Shown: positions 1 through 8,191, counted from the first letter of the stretch. The stretch is DNA of 64,000 bases from Tianweitania sediminis (GCF_017813335.1 NZ_JAGIYY010000007.1:124001-188000), one strand, 5' to 3'. A program made the numbers and translations. The notes: generated from the sequence alone by a model not told the origin.

Positions 1-27
1 AGCAGGAAGCAGCCCGCGAACGTTCAG

Positions 28-285
28 CTAGGTTCGCAAAATCGACCAGCCCGATGCATCGATCACAACGACGTCGCCCGCAGCAAAGCGATCATTATTA
101 AGCGCGGACTGCGATACGGATTTTCCGTGCTCGATCTTTTGCCAATGGCCTGCTCGAGGGCGCGCGATTTCGGCGCCGTCACACGCCTTGGCCACTAGTT
201 GGCTGCGGACGCCGAATTGCCCGGCAATATCGGTCATCGGCTTGGACCAAACGAGCTTGTAGAGCTCCTCCCTGGTAGGTCTCAT
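28..285 (-). CDS. Small putative HTH DNA-binding protein
   Basis: An 85-residue protein. Residues 1-55 (TREELYKLVWSKPMTDIA, then GVRSQLVAKAC and RPRAGHWQKIEHGK) resemble the N-terminal helix-turn-helix segment of a widespread family whose members begin TREELY.LVW.KPM and carry a G.W.K.. motif. The role in that family is unknown; DNA binding is inferred. The last 30 residues look unlike the family, and the protein is much shorter than relatives I remember, so it may be a truncated copy. It is the last gene of the leftward relaxase operon, 72 bp after the preceding stop. Confidence 0.55.
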   Translation of the reverse strand: MRPTREELYKLVWSKPMTDIAGQFGVRSQLVAKACDGAEIARPRAGHWQKIEHGKSVSQSALNNDRFAAGDVVVIDASGWSILRT

Positions 286-357
286 CTCTTCCCCGTCCGG
301 AATAGACCAAAGGGCGGCAGTAATTCCGGCATGGGCGTTCTCCCAGCTGGCCGGTGC

Positions 358-2586
358 CTACCGTTCGCGAGCATCGCGTTCTCGATCTCGCCGCTCCTGA
401 AGCTCCAGCTCGATCTGGCGGAGGCGAGGCATCCGCTGCTGAGGCGGATCTGCCCGATACTCGTCGTTCGACCTGGCGGCGGCGTGCCCGGTCCGGTCAG
501 ACTGCCTGGGAACACCCTGCGCATCGTCACCGCGAGCCAACTGTGCTTCCTCGCGGCGTCGGCTCTCCATGTGAATCTCGTTGTTGAGGTCGGGCATGAC
601 ATTTCTCGCTTCCATCATGTAGGAATTGCTGTCCAGCGCCTCCCTGGCCGCGCGCTGGAGCAGCGCGTCATGCCGGCTCTCGGCCTCATCCAGTTTCGCG
701 ACCCGCGCATCGTATTCTGCCTGGTTGCTCCCATAGTTCGGGGAACCTGACTGACGCTCCTCCCGGACCTGGTAGAGATCGCGAACGGCGCCGGCGGCAT
801 CGTCGATCTGTGCGAATAGCTCCTTCGCCGAGTGGACCGCGTCCTCGCCATGACGCTCGGCGGAATGATCGTCCCGAAAGCGCAGGTTCGGATAGCGAAC
901 CTGACGGCTTTGGACCTCATCGCGAATAGCTACATGCAAATTCTCTTCGCTCTTTGAGAGCTCGTAGAGATACGTGTTTCCATCGAGTGCGGCCCGTGCA
1001 TAGCGCGTCATCACGCCCTCATATTGCTCCAGCGTATCGCGATACACCGCTCCTACGACATCGCGATATTCATCGGTTGTCCGTTCCCGAACGATGCTCC
1101 ACCCTGCTCGGCTGACCTCGTTAGTGGCGTAGGAGAATGCGGCATCGGCTACATCAAGATCTGCCAGGATCTTGTTGCCTTCGCGCACGGCCTGCTCGCC
1201 ATGACGCGTGATGGCCTCGGCGAAGCTATTGTCCGGCGAGAGGGCGGCCGCCATATTCGCATAGCCGAGCAGAGCTTTCTCGTGAGGCGAACTGCCGTCA
1301 TTCTCCCTCCTGGCAAATGGCTCTCGCGCTGTTCGAAGCGCCTGTTCCAGCTGCCCGAATTCAGCCCAGGCCGTCTCGGATGTCCCGCTGGCACGACCGT
1401 GGGCTGTGTCGCCCGATTCCCCTTTGACGAGATCCGATTTGAACTTTGCGAGGCCAAGCTCGTAAGCGCCCAACATCTCCGCGTCGCCTCTGGCGACATC
1501 CGGTACAGGCAGACCATCCCTGCCGGCGATCAGGGATGCGTCCCGCTTTTCGAGGTGGGCGATGCGGTCGTGAAGGACCTGATCCTTCTCCGCAGCCTCG
1601 CGCAGATATTGGTTTGCCTTGTTCACGGTCAGCACGGCCGCCTTCCATAGGGCACTATCCAGCTGACTTTGATGTTTTTCGAGCTGGATCTGGTGCTTCA
1701 TCGCCTTCAGCTCGGAAAGTTCGCCAGCAGGAGCGGTGGGGGCCAAGTCGCGAGCCGCGGCGATCTCGACCAGCAGTTCCTGCGCCTTGGCGCGGGCAAG
1801 GTCCCGAGATGCTGTGGCGTCGTCCCGCTGCTCATCCAGCGCTTTCACCGGCTCCCCATGAGGACCCTCGGCTTCCTGTGAAGCCATACGGTCGGCCGAC
1901 TCTCGCAGTCCTCGATCGATCCACTCGTTCAGTTGCGGATCGCCTTCGGCATAGTCACGGATGTGCTGGTTGCCGTTCAGCGCGAGCTCCACGCCCTTAC
2001 TCAGAGCCATCGCAAGATCTTCGTCGACGAGGTCGGTGTCGTTCATCTCCCGCCTGGCGTCATCGACCACCTGACGCGCCGTCGCGAGCTCGTCGATGAC
2101 TTGCCTCGCCTCCGCCACATGGATCGCCTCACGAAGTTCCGGCCAACGATCAGCGTCGTCGCGCAGCGATTGGTTGCCTGAAGCTGCGAGTTCGCCTGCG
2201 ATCCTGATGGCATCGGCCTCTTCCCGTTCAAGCGCGGCTGTGTCCCGATCCTCGCGTCGGGCAAATTCGAGTTCCTGGGAAATGTCCATCAACAGGGTGT
2301 AGGTGCCATGAGCTATCGCAGCATCGTGCACGCCGAACCTTGCCGCCTGCTCCTCGCTGACCAGATAATATTCCGGCGTGATGCCACGCCTCTCCGCTTC
2401 CTCCAGCTGCTTGCGTTCCGACAGCTCGACATGCTCGCGACGAATGCCGATCACCTCACGCGCGGCGGCCGCGATTTCCTCGAAGCTCGCCCGCTCGGAT
2501 TCGTCCAGCGACCGCTCCATGCTGGAAAGGGCGCTTTCGACGCGTCTTTCGTAAGCTTCGAACTCGGGCCGGGTCATCTGTTGCAT
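358..2586 (-). CDS. Relaxase-associated coiled-coil protein, paralogue of the relaxase C-terminus
   Basis: About 742 residues, mostly charged helix. I chose the ATG at 2586 (or 2577) because the open frame further upstream overlaps the small membrane-protein gene and loses coding character. From MTRPEFEAYERR onward it parallels residues 532-948 of the neighbouring relaxase: the same MTRPEFEAYE start, IGIRRE..ELSER, a G.P.PD.A.G block and a C-terminal DPPQQ..PRL..E.E..ERR tail. It also holds five imperfect copies of a motif A.LA..GNQ.LRD.A...P.L...I at about residues 131, 199, 317, 530 and 647. It has no relaxase HxH motif. Probable role (inference): an accessory or structural partner of the relaxosome arising from a tandem duplication. 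Confidence 0.7.
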   Translation of the reverse strand: MQQMTRPEFEAYERRVESALSSMERSLDESERASFEEIAAAAREVIGIRREHVELSERKQLEEAERRGITPEYYLVSEEQAARFGVHDAAIAHGTYTLLMDISQELEFARREDRDTAALEREEADAIRIAGELAASGNQSLRDDADRWPELREAIHVAEARQVIDELATARQVVDDARREMNDTDLVDEDLAMALSKGVELALNGNQHIRDYAEGDPQLNEWIDRGLRESADRMASQEAEGPHGEPVKALDEQRDDATASRDLARAKAQELLVEIAAARDLAPTAPAGELSELKAMKHQIQLEKHQSQLDSALWKAAVLTVNKANQYLREAAEKDQVLHDRIAHLEKRDASLIAGRDGLPVPDVARGDAEMLGAYELGLAKFKSDLVKGESGDTAHGRASGTSETAWAEFGQLEQALRTAREPFARRENDGSSPHEKALLGYANMAAALSPDNSFAEAITRHGEQAVREGNKILADLDVADAAFSYATNEVSRAGWSIVRERTTDEYRDVVGAVYRDTLEQYEGVMTRYARAALDGNTYLYELSKSEENLHVAIRDEVQSRQVRYPNLRFRDDHSAERHGEDAVHSAKELFAQIDDAAGAVRDLYQVREERQSGSPNYGSNQAEYDARVAKLDEAESRHDALLQRAAREALDSNSYMMEARNVMPDLNNEIHMESRRREEAQLARGDDAQGVPRQSDRTGHAAARSNDEYRADPPQQRMPRLRQIELELQERRDRERDARER

Positions 2587-2612
2587 CGAACGGTCCACGA
2601 TCCAGGCGTGTG

Positions 2613-2840
2613 TTATCCCATCAGGCCGAGGAACCAGTCCCTGATCGGAATGAGCCAGCTTTCGACAGTGCCATAGGCGCTGACGAGCCAGGTCTCGATC
2701 GTGCGCAACTGCGGCCCGAAATAGATCAGCGGGCCGACGACGACGAACGCCAGCAGCAGGAACGTCGAGATGGGATCGGGGCCTTTGTCGTCCGAACCAT
2801 CCGGCGGGGGAAGCGGGTTTATGTCCCAAGGGCGTTTCAT
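2613..2840 (-). CDS. Small single-pass membrane protein
   Basis: 75 residues from the ATG at 2840, preceded by AGGTG at a 6-nt spacing; a GTG lies three codons upstream. A hydrophilic proline-rich start (KRPWDINPLPPPDG) is followed by one hydrophobic helix (ISTFLLLAFVVVGPLIYFG) and an amphipathic tail. It sits between the relaxase (stop 10 nt upstream) and the coiled-coil paralogue in a compact operon. The family is unrecognised; position suggests a membrane component linked to transfer. Confidence 0.65.
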   Translation of the reverse strand: MKRPWDINPLPPPDGSDDKGPDPISTFLLLAFVVVGPLIYFGPQLRTIETWLVSAYGTVESWLIPIRDWFLGLMG

Positions 2841-2849
2841 CGGTCGCAC

Positions 2850-5696
2850 CTAGCGTTCACGGTCATCGCGATCCCGTTCGCGACGCTCCTCGATCTCGCG
2901 CTCCAGCTCTTGCAAGCGTGGAACGTGCTGCTGCGGTGGATCGGACCGTGCGGCGTCCGCCGTGCGCTCGGGACCGTCCCGAACGACCGCTGGCGACACC
3001 TGCTGCCTCTCCGGACCTGACAGATTGCCGTCGCGCTCACGCGCAATCTCGTCAGGCTCAGGCGGCGAGGCGCGCTCATCATCACGATGGCGTTCCTGTG
3101 CTCGATCGTCGCTGGCCGACTCTGCCGCAGTCGCCGGACCTTCTCGCCTCTGTGCCCTCTGCTCTTGTTCGGCCAGAAACGCCTGAAGTTCGCTGCTTCG
3201 CCGGTTGTAGTTCTCCCATGCAGCTTCCGAATCCTGCCTGGTCCAGGAGCCGTCGACCCGGCCCCAGCCCACGGACCCGATCCCATTTTCCACATCGGTC
3301 ACGGCGATCTCCATTTCGAGCGCCCTTAGCCCTTGCTCGTATTTCGCGAGGAGGTCACCATTACCCTTCGCTATGTCCGGGATCGGCCTTCCCTCAAACC
3401 CCTCATTATATGCGGCGTCGCGCTCCTCGTCCTGTTTCCGCTCGAAAGCCATTTCGGCCTGCCAGCCGAGGACGTCTGGATCGCCAGCTGCAGCCTCAGC
3501 CTCCAATTCGCGCCATGTCGAGTAATAGCCCTGCCGAATTTCATTGGCTTCTTCGATGCGAGCAGCAATTTCATTCTGACGCGCCGGCGTTTCGTTGGGG
3601 AAGTGCTCTCGAACATAGTGATCGGCGACTTCTCCAAGGTCAGTGTCGTCCCTGAGCTGGTCCTTCGGATAGCTCTCGACCACATGGTCCATGAGCTGTT
3701 GAGCCCCTGCCCTGTCGCGCGCGGCATTGTCGAGATTCTCGTTGAAATAGCGCTGGTGCAGCGCTGTCAGCGTTGGGCTGATTTCCCTGACGGATTCGAC
3801 GCGGTTTTCACCCTCATGGGTCGCGCGGATGCCTTGCTGGGCCTCGGTCGCCTCGACTTCGACCGGCACGACTCCCTCATGCACACCACTATCGCGCAAA
3901 ATCTGACGATCATGCGGGGCTTCGCCAACACCAGCCTGCCGTTCCGACAGCTCCAGATACTCACGCCGAATGCCTACGACCTCGAGTGCGGCGGCGGCGA
4001 CCTCCTCAAAATCCTTCCGGTCCACCTCGTCGATCGAACTGCCGACCCTGTCGAGGACGCCCTCGACCCGCTTTTCGTAGGCTTCGAATTCCGGACGCGT
4101 CATCTCCCACATCTGTCCATCCTCACCATTCACGATCTGGTTCAACTCTATCATATTAGCTGCATTTTCGACAGTCCTCTGCTTCTGATCTCTAAAAACA
4201 ATGTCATTTTGATTGCTATGGCAAACGCCTTCGAGACGGGTTATCTGAAGTGCCGCGAAATTGCCTTCCTGGGCGTCGGGAGTCTCGCTCGCCAAATCGT
4301 TCCAGGCCCGCGCCGCCTGCGCTGCGTACTGCCGGCTTCGGTTGGTGGTTGCGAGCTTGATCTCGTTCGTCCGTTTCGCTCGATAGCGGGAGTGCGCCGC
4401 CGCGCTCGTTCCCTCGTGTTCTGTCCGGCCGCGATAGCTGACCGGACGAACCTGGTTGCGCGTGTAGGCCGGCGCGTTGGCGAAGTCGCGACGGTCGGTC
4501 AGCTCCATGTCGATCCCTTGCTCCCGGGCTTTTTCGGCCATCAGGGAGCGCCATTCCCTGAATGTCTGCGGGCTCGTGACGATGCGCTCGCGAGTCTCCG
4601 AGCGCATGGTGACTATGGCATGGGCGTGGATATGCGGACGCTTGCCACCCTCGGCCATCTCTTTCGGATCGAGCGCCGGATCGTGGACGGCAAAAATGTA
4701 GCGATGTCCGGCAAACTGCTCGCCCAAGAACTCCCGCACCGCTCCTTCGAAGGCTGCCCCGTCCGTTCCGGCGCGCGCCGACACGATCAGGTGCATGATG
4801 TCCCTGCCCTTTCGGCTGTGCAGTTCGCTGCGCCAATCCTTCTGGAGCAGATCACCGGCCTGCGTGGCGTCACCGATCAACCGGCCGGTGTCGTCGCGAA
4901 CCTCACCGTCGGTTCCGGCGACCAGCTCGCGCACACGCGCCGTGCCCCATTCCACGCCATTGCCATAGCCGTGGAAGCGGAACCGCGCTTCAACGTCTCG
5001 ACCGGAATCGGAAATATCGAAGCGTTGCTGGACGATCTCGGCAGCTTTACGGTCACCGGTCAGGCGCTCGCCATCCCCCGACCGCAGAACGACAACGCCA
5101 CTCACATGGAGCTCGCCAGCACCCCGCTCCCGAGATGCATAGACGAACCGCCGGTCACCGAATCCGGAACGCAGGATTTCGCGCAGTTGATCGTCCTGAT
5201 CGACATCGTCGCGCAGCGAACTCGCATCGACCGAAACGTGGAACACGCCAAGATCGCGGCTGGCCGTGCGATTGTCGAACAGATGCTCCCATCCTGCACG
5301 CTGTTCGGCGAGCGCGTCCTTGCCGAGAATACGCTCGCCGCGCTCGTTTTCGACAGCAATTTCGCCTCCCCGCGACGTGTAGCTCATCATCGCTCCGGCG
5401 CGCGAGCCGCCGCCATAGGACGCGAGCTTGACCACCGCCGGCTGACTGCCGCGCGCCAGCGCCGAGAACCGTGTCCGCATCGAGCGGCCACCCCGCCCGC
5501 CCCGCATATTGCCGGCATCGCCCCGTCGCGGCCCCCGGCCAAAGCCGCCAGCGCCCACCTCAGGAAGCCGCGCCACCCCTCCCCTTCGCGGCTCTTCCCA
5601 ATCGCCCTTATCGACCTGGCCAAGCTGCATTTCATGCATCAGAACGGCGCGGCGGCGTTCCCACTCCCGTTCGAAGGCGCCGGGAAGGATTTCCAT
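2850..5696 (-). CDS. VirD2/TraA-like conjugative relaxase (MOB_P type)
   Basis: 948 residues. A relaxase of this type nicks oriT, stays covalently on the 5' end through a tyrosine, and pilots the strand into the secretion channel. Evidence: a candidate catalytic tyrosine in MSYTSRGGE (Y106) after the conserved SYGGGSRAGA, a HRYIFAVHD segment (331-339), and the metal-binding triad RPHIHAHAIVTM (HIHAH at 355-359). From residue about 532 the protein becomes a charged coiled-coil domain shared with the neighbouring 742-aa gene. The start ATG overlaps the mobC-like stop (TGATG) and has GGGGAGGA 6 nt upstream. An AT-rich patch marks the junction of the two halves. Confidence 0.88.
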   Translation of the reverse strand: MEILPGAFEREWERRRAVLMHEMQLGQVDKGDWEEPRRGGVARLPEVGAGGFGRGPRRGDAGNMRGGRGGRSMRTRFSALARGSQPAVVKLASYGGGSRAGAMMSYTSRGGEIAVENERGERILGKDALAEQRAGWEHLFDNRTASRDLGVFHVSVDASSLRDDVDQDDQLREILRSGFGDRRFVYASRERGAGELHVSGVVVLRSGDGERLTGDRKAAEIVQQRFDISDSGRDVEARFRFHGYGNGVEWGTARVRELVAGTDGEVRDDTGRLIGDATQAGDLLQKDWRSELHSRKGRDIMHLIVSARAGTDGAAFEGAVREFLGEQFAGHRYIFAVHDPALDPKEMAEGGKRPHIHAHAIVTMRSETRERIVTSPQTFREWRSLMAEKAREQGIDMELTDRRDFANAPAYTRNQVRPVSYRGRTEHEGTSAAAHSRYRAKRTNEIKLATTNRSRQYAAQAARAWNDLASETPDAQEGNFAALQITRLEGVCHSNQNDIVFRDQKQRTVENAANMIELNQIVNGEDGQMWEMTRPEFEAYEKRVEGVLDRVGSSIDEVDRKDFEEVAAAALEVVGIRREYLELSERQAGVGEAPHDRQILRDSGVHEGVVPVEVEATEAQQGIRATHEGENRVESVREISPTLTALHQRYFNENLDNAARDRAGAQQLMDHVVESYPKDQLRDDTDLGEVADHYVREHFPNETPARQNEIAARIEEANEIRQGYYSTWRELEAEAAAGDPDVLGWQAEMAFERKQDEERDAAYNEGFEGRPIPDIAKGNGDLLAKYEQGLRALEMEIAVTDVENGIGSVGWGRVDGSWTRQDSEAAWENYNRRSSELQAFLAEQEQRAQRREGPATAAESASDDRAQERHRDDERASPPEPDEIARERDGNLSGPERQQVSPAVVRDGPERTADAARSDPPQQHVPRLQELEREIEERRERDRDDRER

Positions 5697-6100
5697 CAGC
5701 CATCCTCCCCGCGTCTGACGGCGGAAGACCGCCTGGTCATCTCTCCAAGCTCGACCGCGAGAGCCGTCGCCACCCCATGCGCGTCGCGGATGCTGCCGGC
5801 CACGTCTCCATCGGCCACCGTCTTCTTACCGGTGTTGATGGCACGAGCGATCTGATTGAGATTGCCGCCGATCGCCCGCATGCCATCGGCAAGAAGACCG
5901 AGAACGGCACGATCCCCCTCTGCCAGGAACGGCCGCACGCCGGCGCCTTCCATCGACAGCGATCGGACAAACGCGGAAACGGTCATCCCGGCAGCATTCG
6001 CAGCCACCTCCAGGGCTTCGAACTCAGCCGGCGAGAAGCGGACATGCGCCACCCTGTCCTTCCGTTTCGACGCATCTGATTGGCTGCCGGCCATCGACAT
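5696..6100 (-). CDS. MobC/VirD1-like relaxosome accessory protein
   Basis: 134 residues from the ATG at 6100 (AAGG 6-7 nt upstream; a GTG lies two codons earlier). The N-terminal half, VRFSPAEFEALEVAANAAG with SAFVRSLSM, fits a ribbon-helix-helix DNA-binding fold. The C-terminal GGNLNQIARAIN segment is the signature of the MobC-like relaxosome family. Such proteins melt or bend oriT and recruit the relaxase. It is translationally coupled to the relaxase by a one-base stop/start overlap and is transcribed away from the putative oriT, as virD1 is in Ti plasmids. Confidence 0.85.
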   Translation of the reverse strand: MSMAGSQSDASKRKDRVAHVRFSPAEFEALEVAANAAGMTVSAFVRSLSMEGAGVRPFLAEGDRAVLGLLADGMRAIGGNLNQIARAINTGKKTVADGDVAGSIRDAHGVATALAVELGEMTRRSSAVRRGEDG

Positions 6101-6123
6101 ACGCACCCTTGATAGTGGTGGTT

Positions 6124-6200
6124 GCGGCCGCAGGCCGCGGATCGAGGGCTTGTCCCTCGATCGTCAGGAAAAATGTATCACATTTTTCCGTATCCTGCCA
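6124..6200. other. Putative origin of transfer (oriT) with border-like nick site
   Basis: Three perfect inverted repeats are stacked here: GCGGCC/GGCCGC (6124-6138), ATCGAGGG/CCCTCGAT (6141-6161) and GGAAAAATGT/ACATTTTTCC (6167-6189, 3-nt loop). They are followed directly by TATCCTGCCA (6191-6200). TATCCTG^CC is the RP4 nick core, and the ten bases also match the T-DNA border core on its cleaved strand, so nicking would be predicted after G6197. The position between divergent mobC/relaxase and parA-like genes is typical of oriT. The nick itself is inferred. Confidence 0.75.
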
Positions 6201-6369
6201 ACTCTTTTCGATAGTGTTTTTCGCGATTTTTGCGCATCTGATGCCATTTTCCATATCAATATGGTTGTGTTTTTGCATGTTCGTGTGTTCCTATATCGAT
6301 GTGAATCCACGACCACACGGAAATGGGTTCGTGTGTGAGTAGAAACACATTTTCGTGGGAGATGAGCCG
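6201..6369. promoter_or_regulatory. AT-rich divergent regulatory region with GT-rich overdrive-like stretch
   Basis: This is an AT-rich strip between the nick site and the parA-like ATG. It holds CCATAT/ATATGG (6251-6264), a GT-rich run at 6262-6290 made of TGTGTTTTTG and GTTCGTGTGTTC that resembles overdrive sequences bound by VirC proteins, and CACACG/CGTGTG (6314-6335). GGGAG at 6357-6361 is the ribosome-binding site for the ATG at 6370. Overdrive or centromere function is inferred from context only. Confidence 0.45.
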
Positions 6370-7071
6370 ATGACCGTCGTGATCGCCGCCATCAATGGCA
6401 AGGGAGGCGCTGGCAAGACCACTGCGCTGATGAACATCGCCGGCGAGTATGCCCTGCGTGGCGGACGCGTCGCCATGATCGACATGGACGCGCGCAACAA
6501 TCTGATGAAATGGTGGACGGATTGTCAGGAGAAGGATTTCCAGCCCGAAGGCATTGACGTCTATAGCCACAAGACGGCGCGCGGGCTTGGCCGCTGGATG
6601 GAAGAGCATGCCGATGCGTTCGACTATGTGCTGATCGATACGCCCGGCGAGGACACGTCGATCGTCGACCCTGTGATCGCGGCGGCCGATCTGGTGATTT
6701 CGCCGGTCCAGCCGTCAAAACGCGAAGTAACCGGAGCGATCGACTGTTTCGAGAGTGTGCTGCGCGTCAACGAGGCCAGTGGCCGAAACTGCAAGCATGG
6801 GGTGCTGCGGACCCGGATCACGGTGACGGTGCGCCACACGGAACTCTACCGCAAGGTCCGGCCGATCATCGAGGACAAGGTCGGCACGTATCTGTTCCGC
6901 ACCGAGGTGCTGGAGCGCAACGTCTACAAGGACATCCATAACGGCATCGGCACGCTGCAAATGCAGGAGGTGACGGAGGCGATCGCCAAGGCGCGGCGTG
7001 AGACACTGGCGCTGGTCGCGGAAGTCGACGCGCTGCTCGGCGATGAACCGGCGGCGGGATATGTGGCATGA
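6370..7071 (+). CDS. VirC1/ParA-like Walker ATPase
   Basis: 233 residues from the ATG at 6370 (GGGAG 8 nt upstream). A deviant Walker A box, GKGGAGKTTALMN, sits at the N-terminus; MIDMDARNN and DYVLIDTPGED supply the A' and B boxes. Length and features such as HGVLRTRITV and RTEVLERNVYKD line up better with VirC1-type ATPases than with chromosomal ParA. VirC1 stimulates relaxosome assembly and brings the DNA to the cell pole; plasmid partition is the alternative. The stop overlaps the next gene (ATGA), forming a two-gene operon divergent from mobC/relaxase. Confidence 0.8.
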   Translation: MTVVIAAINGKGGAGKTTALMNIAGEYALRGGRVAMIDMDARNNLMKWWTDCQEKDFQPEGIDVYSHKTARGLGRWMEEHADAFDYVLIDTPGEDTSIVDPVIAAADLVISPVQPSKREVTGAIDCFESVLRVNEASGRNCKHGVLRTRITVTVRHTELYRKVRPIIEDKVGTYLFRTEVLERNVYKDIHNGIGTLQMQEVTEAIAKARRETLALVAEVDALLGDEPAAGYVA

Positions 7072-7424
7072 GCGGCCGGGACAAACTCTCTCTGGATGAA
7101 TTCGCCACCGCCCCGCACAGGGCGAGATCGGCAACGGGGACTGCGTCCGTGCGCATCGGGAGCGAAGCGTCGGCCGCCGTGGAAACCGTCGCCGAACCGG
7201 ATATCCCGGCGGTCGTAGACAAGGGGCAAACGTCCAGTGAGGCGAAAAAGGCGCTGCGGCGGGTGAAGCGCGAGCGCATGAAGGGGTCGAGCCATTTCGT
7301 CAATGTCAATCTCGACCGCGAGACCAAGCGGCGGCTCAAGCTGGCCTCTTTCAATGCGGACACATCCATGCAGGCGATCATGGAGAAGGCGATCCGGCAA
7401 TATCTTGACGGCAATGGCTATTGA
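7068..7424 (+). CDS. Ribbon-helix-helix protein, VirC2/ParG-like
   Basis: 118 residues. The first about 70 residues are low-complexity and probably flexible. The C-terminal SSHFVNVNLDRETKRRLKLA plus MQAIMEKAIRQYL forms a typical ribbon-helix-helix domain. The ATGA overlap with the VirC1/ParA-like ATPase indicates that the two act together. A VirC2-like role (overdrive binding at oriT) or a ParG-like role (centromere binding and autorepression) both fit. The inverted repeats in the 6.2-6.35 kb region are candidate targets. Confidence 0.7.
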   Translation: MSGRDKLSLDEFATAPHRARSATGTASVRIGSEASAAVETVAEPDIPAVVDKGQTSSEAKKALRRVKRERMKGSSHFVNVNLDRETKRRLKLASFNADTSMQAIMEKAIRQYLDGNGY

Positions 7425-7528
7425 ACGAAAGGAAATGCGGTATCGTTGGGCAGGTGAGTTGAAACGGAGCGCGAATCCCTGCTAGGAGCGAGGTCGATTT
7501 AGCGTGGATTTTAGACATTCACGCGGGG

Positions 7529-7550
7529 TTGGTGGAAATTTCGCCACCAA
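7529..7550. promoter_or_regulatory. Inverted repeat upstream of the XRE-type regulator
   Basis: TTGGTGG, an 8-nt spacer and CCACCAA form a perfect 7-bp dyad 39 bp before the regulator's ATG. It is a candidate autoregulatory operator. TATAGA at 7556-7561 just downstream could be a -10 element. Confidence 0.35.
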
Positions 7551-7588
7551 TTTGGTATAGACGGGCAACGGCAGGCTGCTACATCCAG

Positions 7589-8092
7589 ATGGCCATCAAG
7601 GACATCCAGACTTTCATCGACAAGCACGGCCTCGTCGAGACCGAAGATTCCGAGGTCGACAAGCCGATCTGGCGCAAGCCGGGTTACGGCGGCGTTCGCA
7701 GTCTGCTCGACATGGAAAAGGGGTTGAGCCGTTACCTGCGCGAACGGCGTGACGCTCTCAACCTCAATCGTGAGCAGGTTGGCATGATGATCGGGATTCA
7801 TCACGAGATCTATGCGCGCCACGAGCGGGCTGACGCCAAGCTGCGGGTTACGCGATTGCTGCATCTGGCCGAACTTTTGGGATTTTCGCCCTTCGAGGCG
7901 ATCTATGCGGCAGCGCCGCAGTTTCTGGGCGACAGCGAGGAAGAGGCGGCGGTCAAGAACAAGCTCGTCAAGCGCATCCTCGACCTGCCACCTGCGACCG
8001 CGCAGAACCTGCTCTTGCTTGTCGAGGAACTGGCGCCTGACGCCCCGGATGACGGGACCTCGGAAGACCCGAAGAAGCGGCGGGACGCCTGA
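7589..8092 (+). CDS. XRE-family transcriptional regulator
   Basis: 167 residues from the ATG at 7589; the open frame upstream of it lacks coding character. Residues about 47-104 (LSRYLRERRDALNLNREQVG, then HERADAKLRVTRLLHLAELLGF) form a Cro/C1-type helix-turn-helix. The N-terminal 45 residues and the acidic/basic C-terminal tail (EDPKKRRD) are unassigned. It stands alone after the VirC-like pair, and a dyad upstream suggests autoregulation. Its targets cannot be told from sequence; control of transfer genes is plausible. Confidence 0.75.
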   Translation: MAIKDIQTFIDKHGLVETEDSEVDKPIWRKPGYGGVRSLLDMEKGLSRYLRERRDALNLNREQVGMMIGIHHEIYARHERADAKLRVTRLLHLAELLGFSPFEAIYAAAPQFLGDSEEEAAVKNKLVKRILDLPPATAQNLLLLVEELAPDAPDDGTSEDPKKRRDA

Positions 8093-8159
8093 CCGTCTGG
8101 AAGGAAGACGGGAGGCAGGCGGCGCCGCCTCCGTGGCGCGACTCGTCTGACACATCAAA

Positions 8160-8186
8160 GGATCGAGGCGGCTTGCGCCCCGATCC
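8160..8186. terminator. Hairpin between convergent genes
   Basis: GGATCG, one mismatch, GGCG / CGCC, CGATCC can fold into a GC-rich stem. A second stem, GGAGGC/GCCTCC, lies at 8111-8132. There is no clear T-run; the assignment rests on position between convergent stops at 8092 and 8192. Confidence 0.35.
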
Positions 8187-8191
8187 CGGCG

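Noticed and set aside
3333-5855. Long open frame on the plus strand opposite the relaxase gene
   Set aside because: Antisense to a clearly functional relaxase; its sequence has no family resemblance and arises from GC-rich third-position bias.
6124-7424. A true Ti/Ri T-DNA border and vir region
   Set aside because: Only one border-like core is present, and it lies inside the processing locus. There are no virA/G/E genes or plant-expressed genes, so an oriT is the simpler reading.
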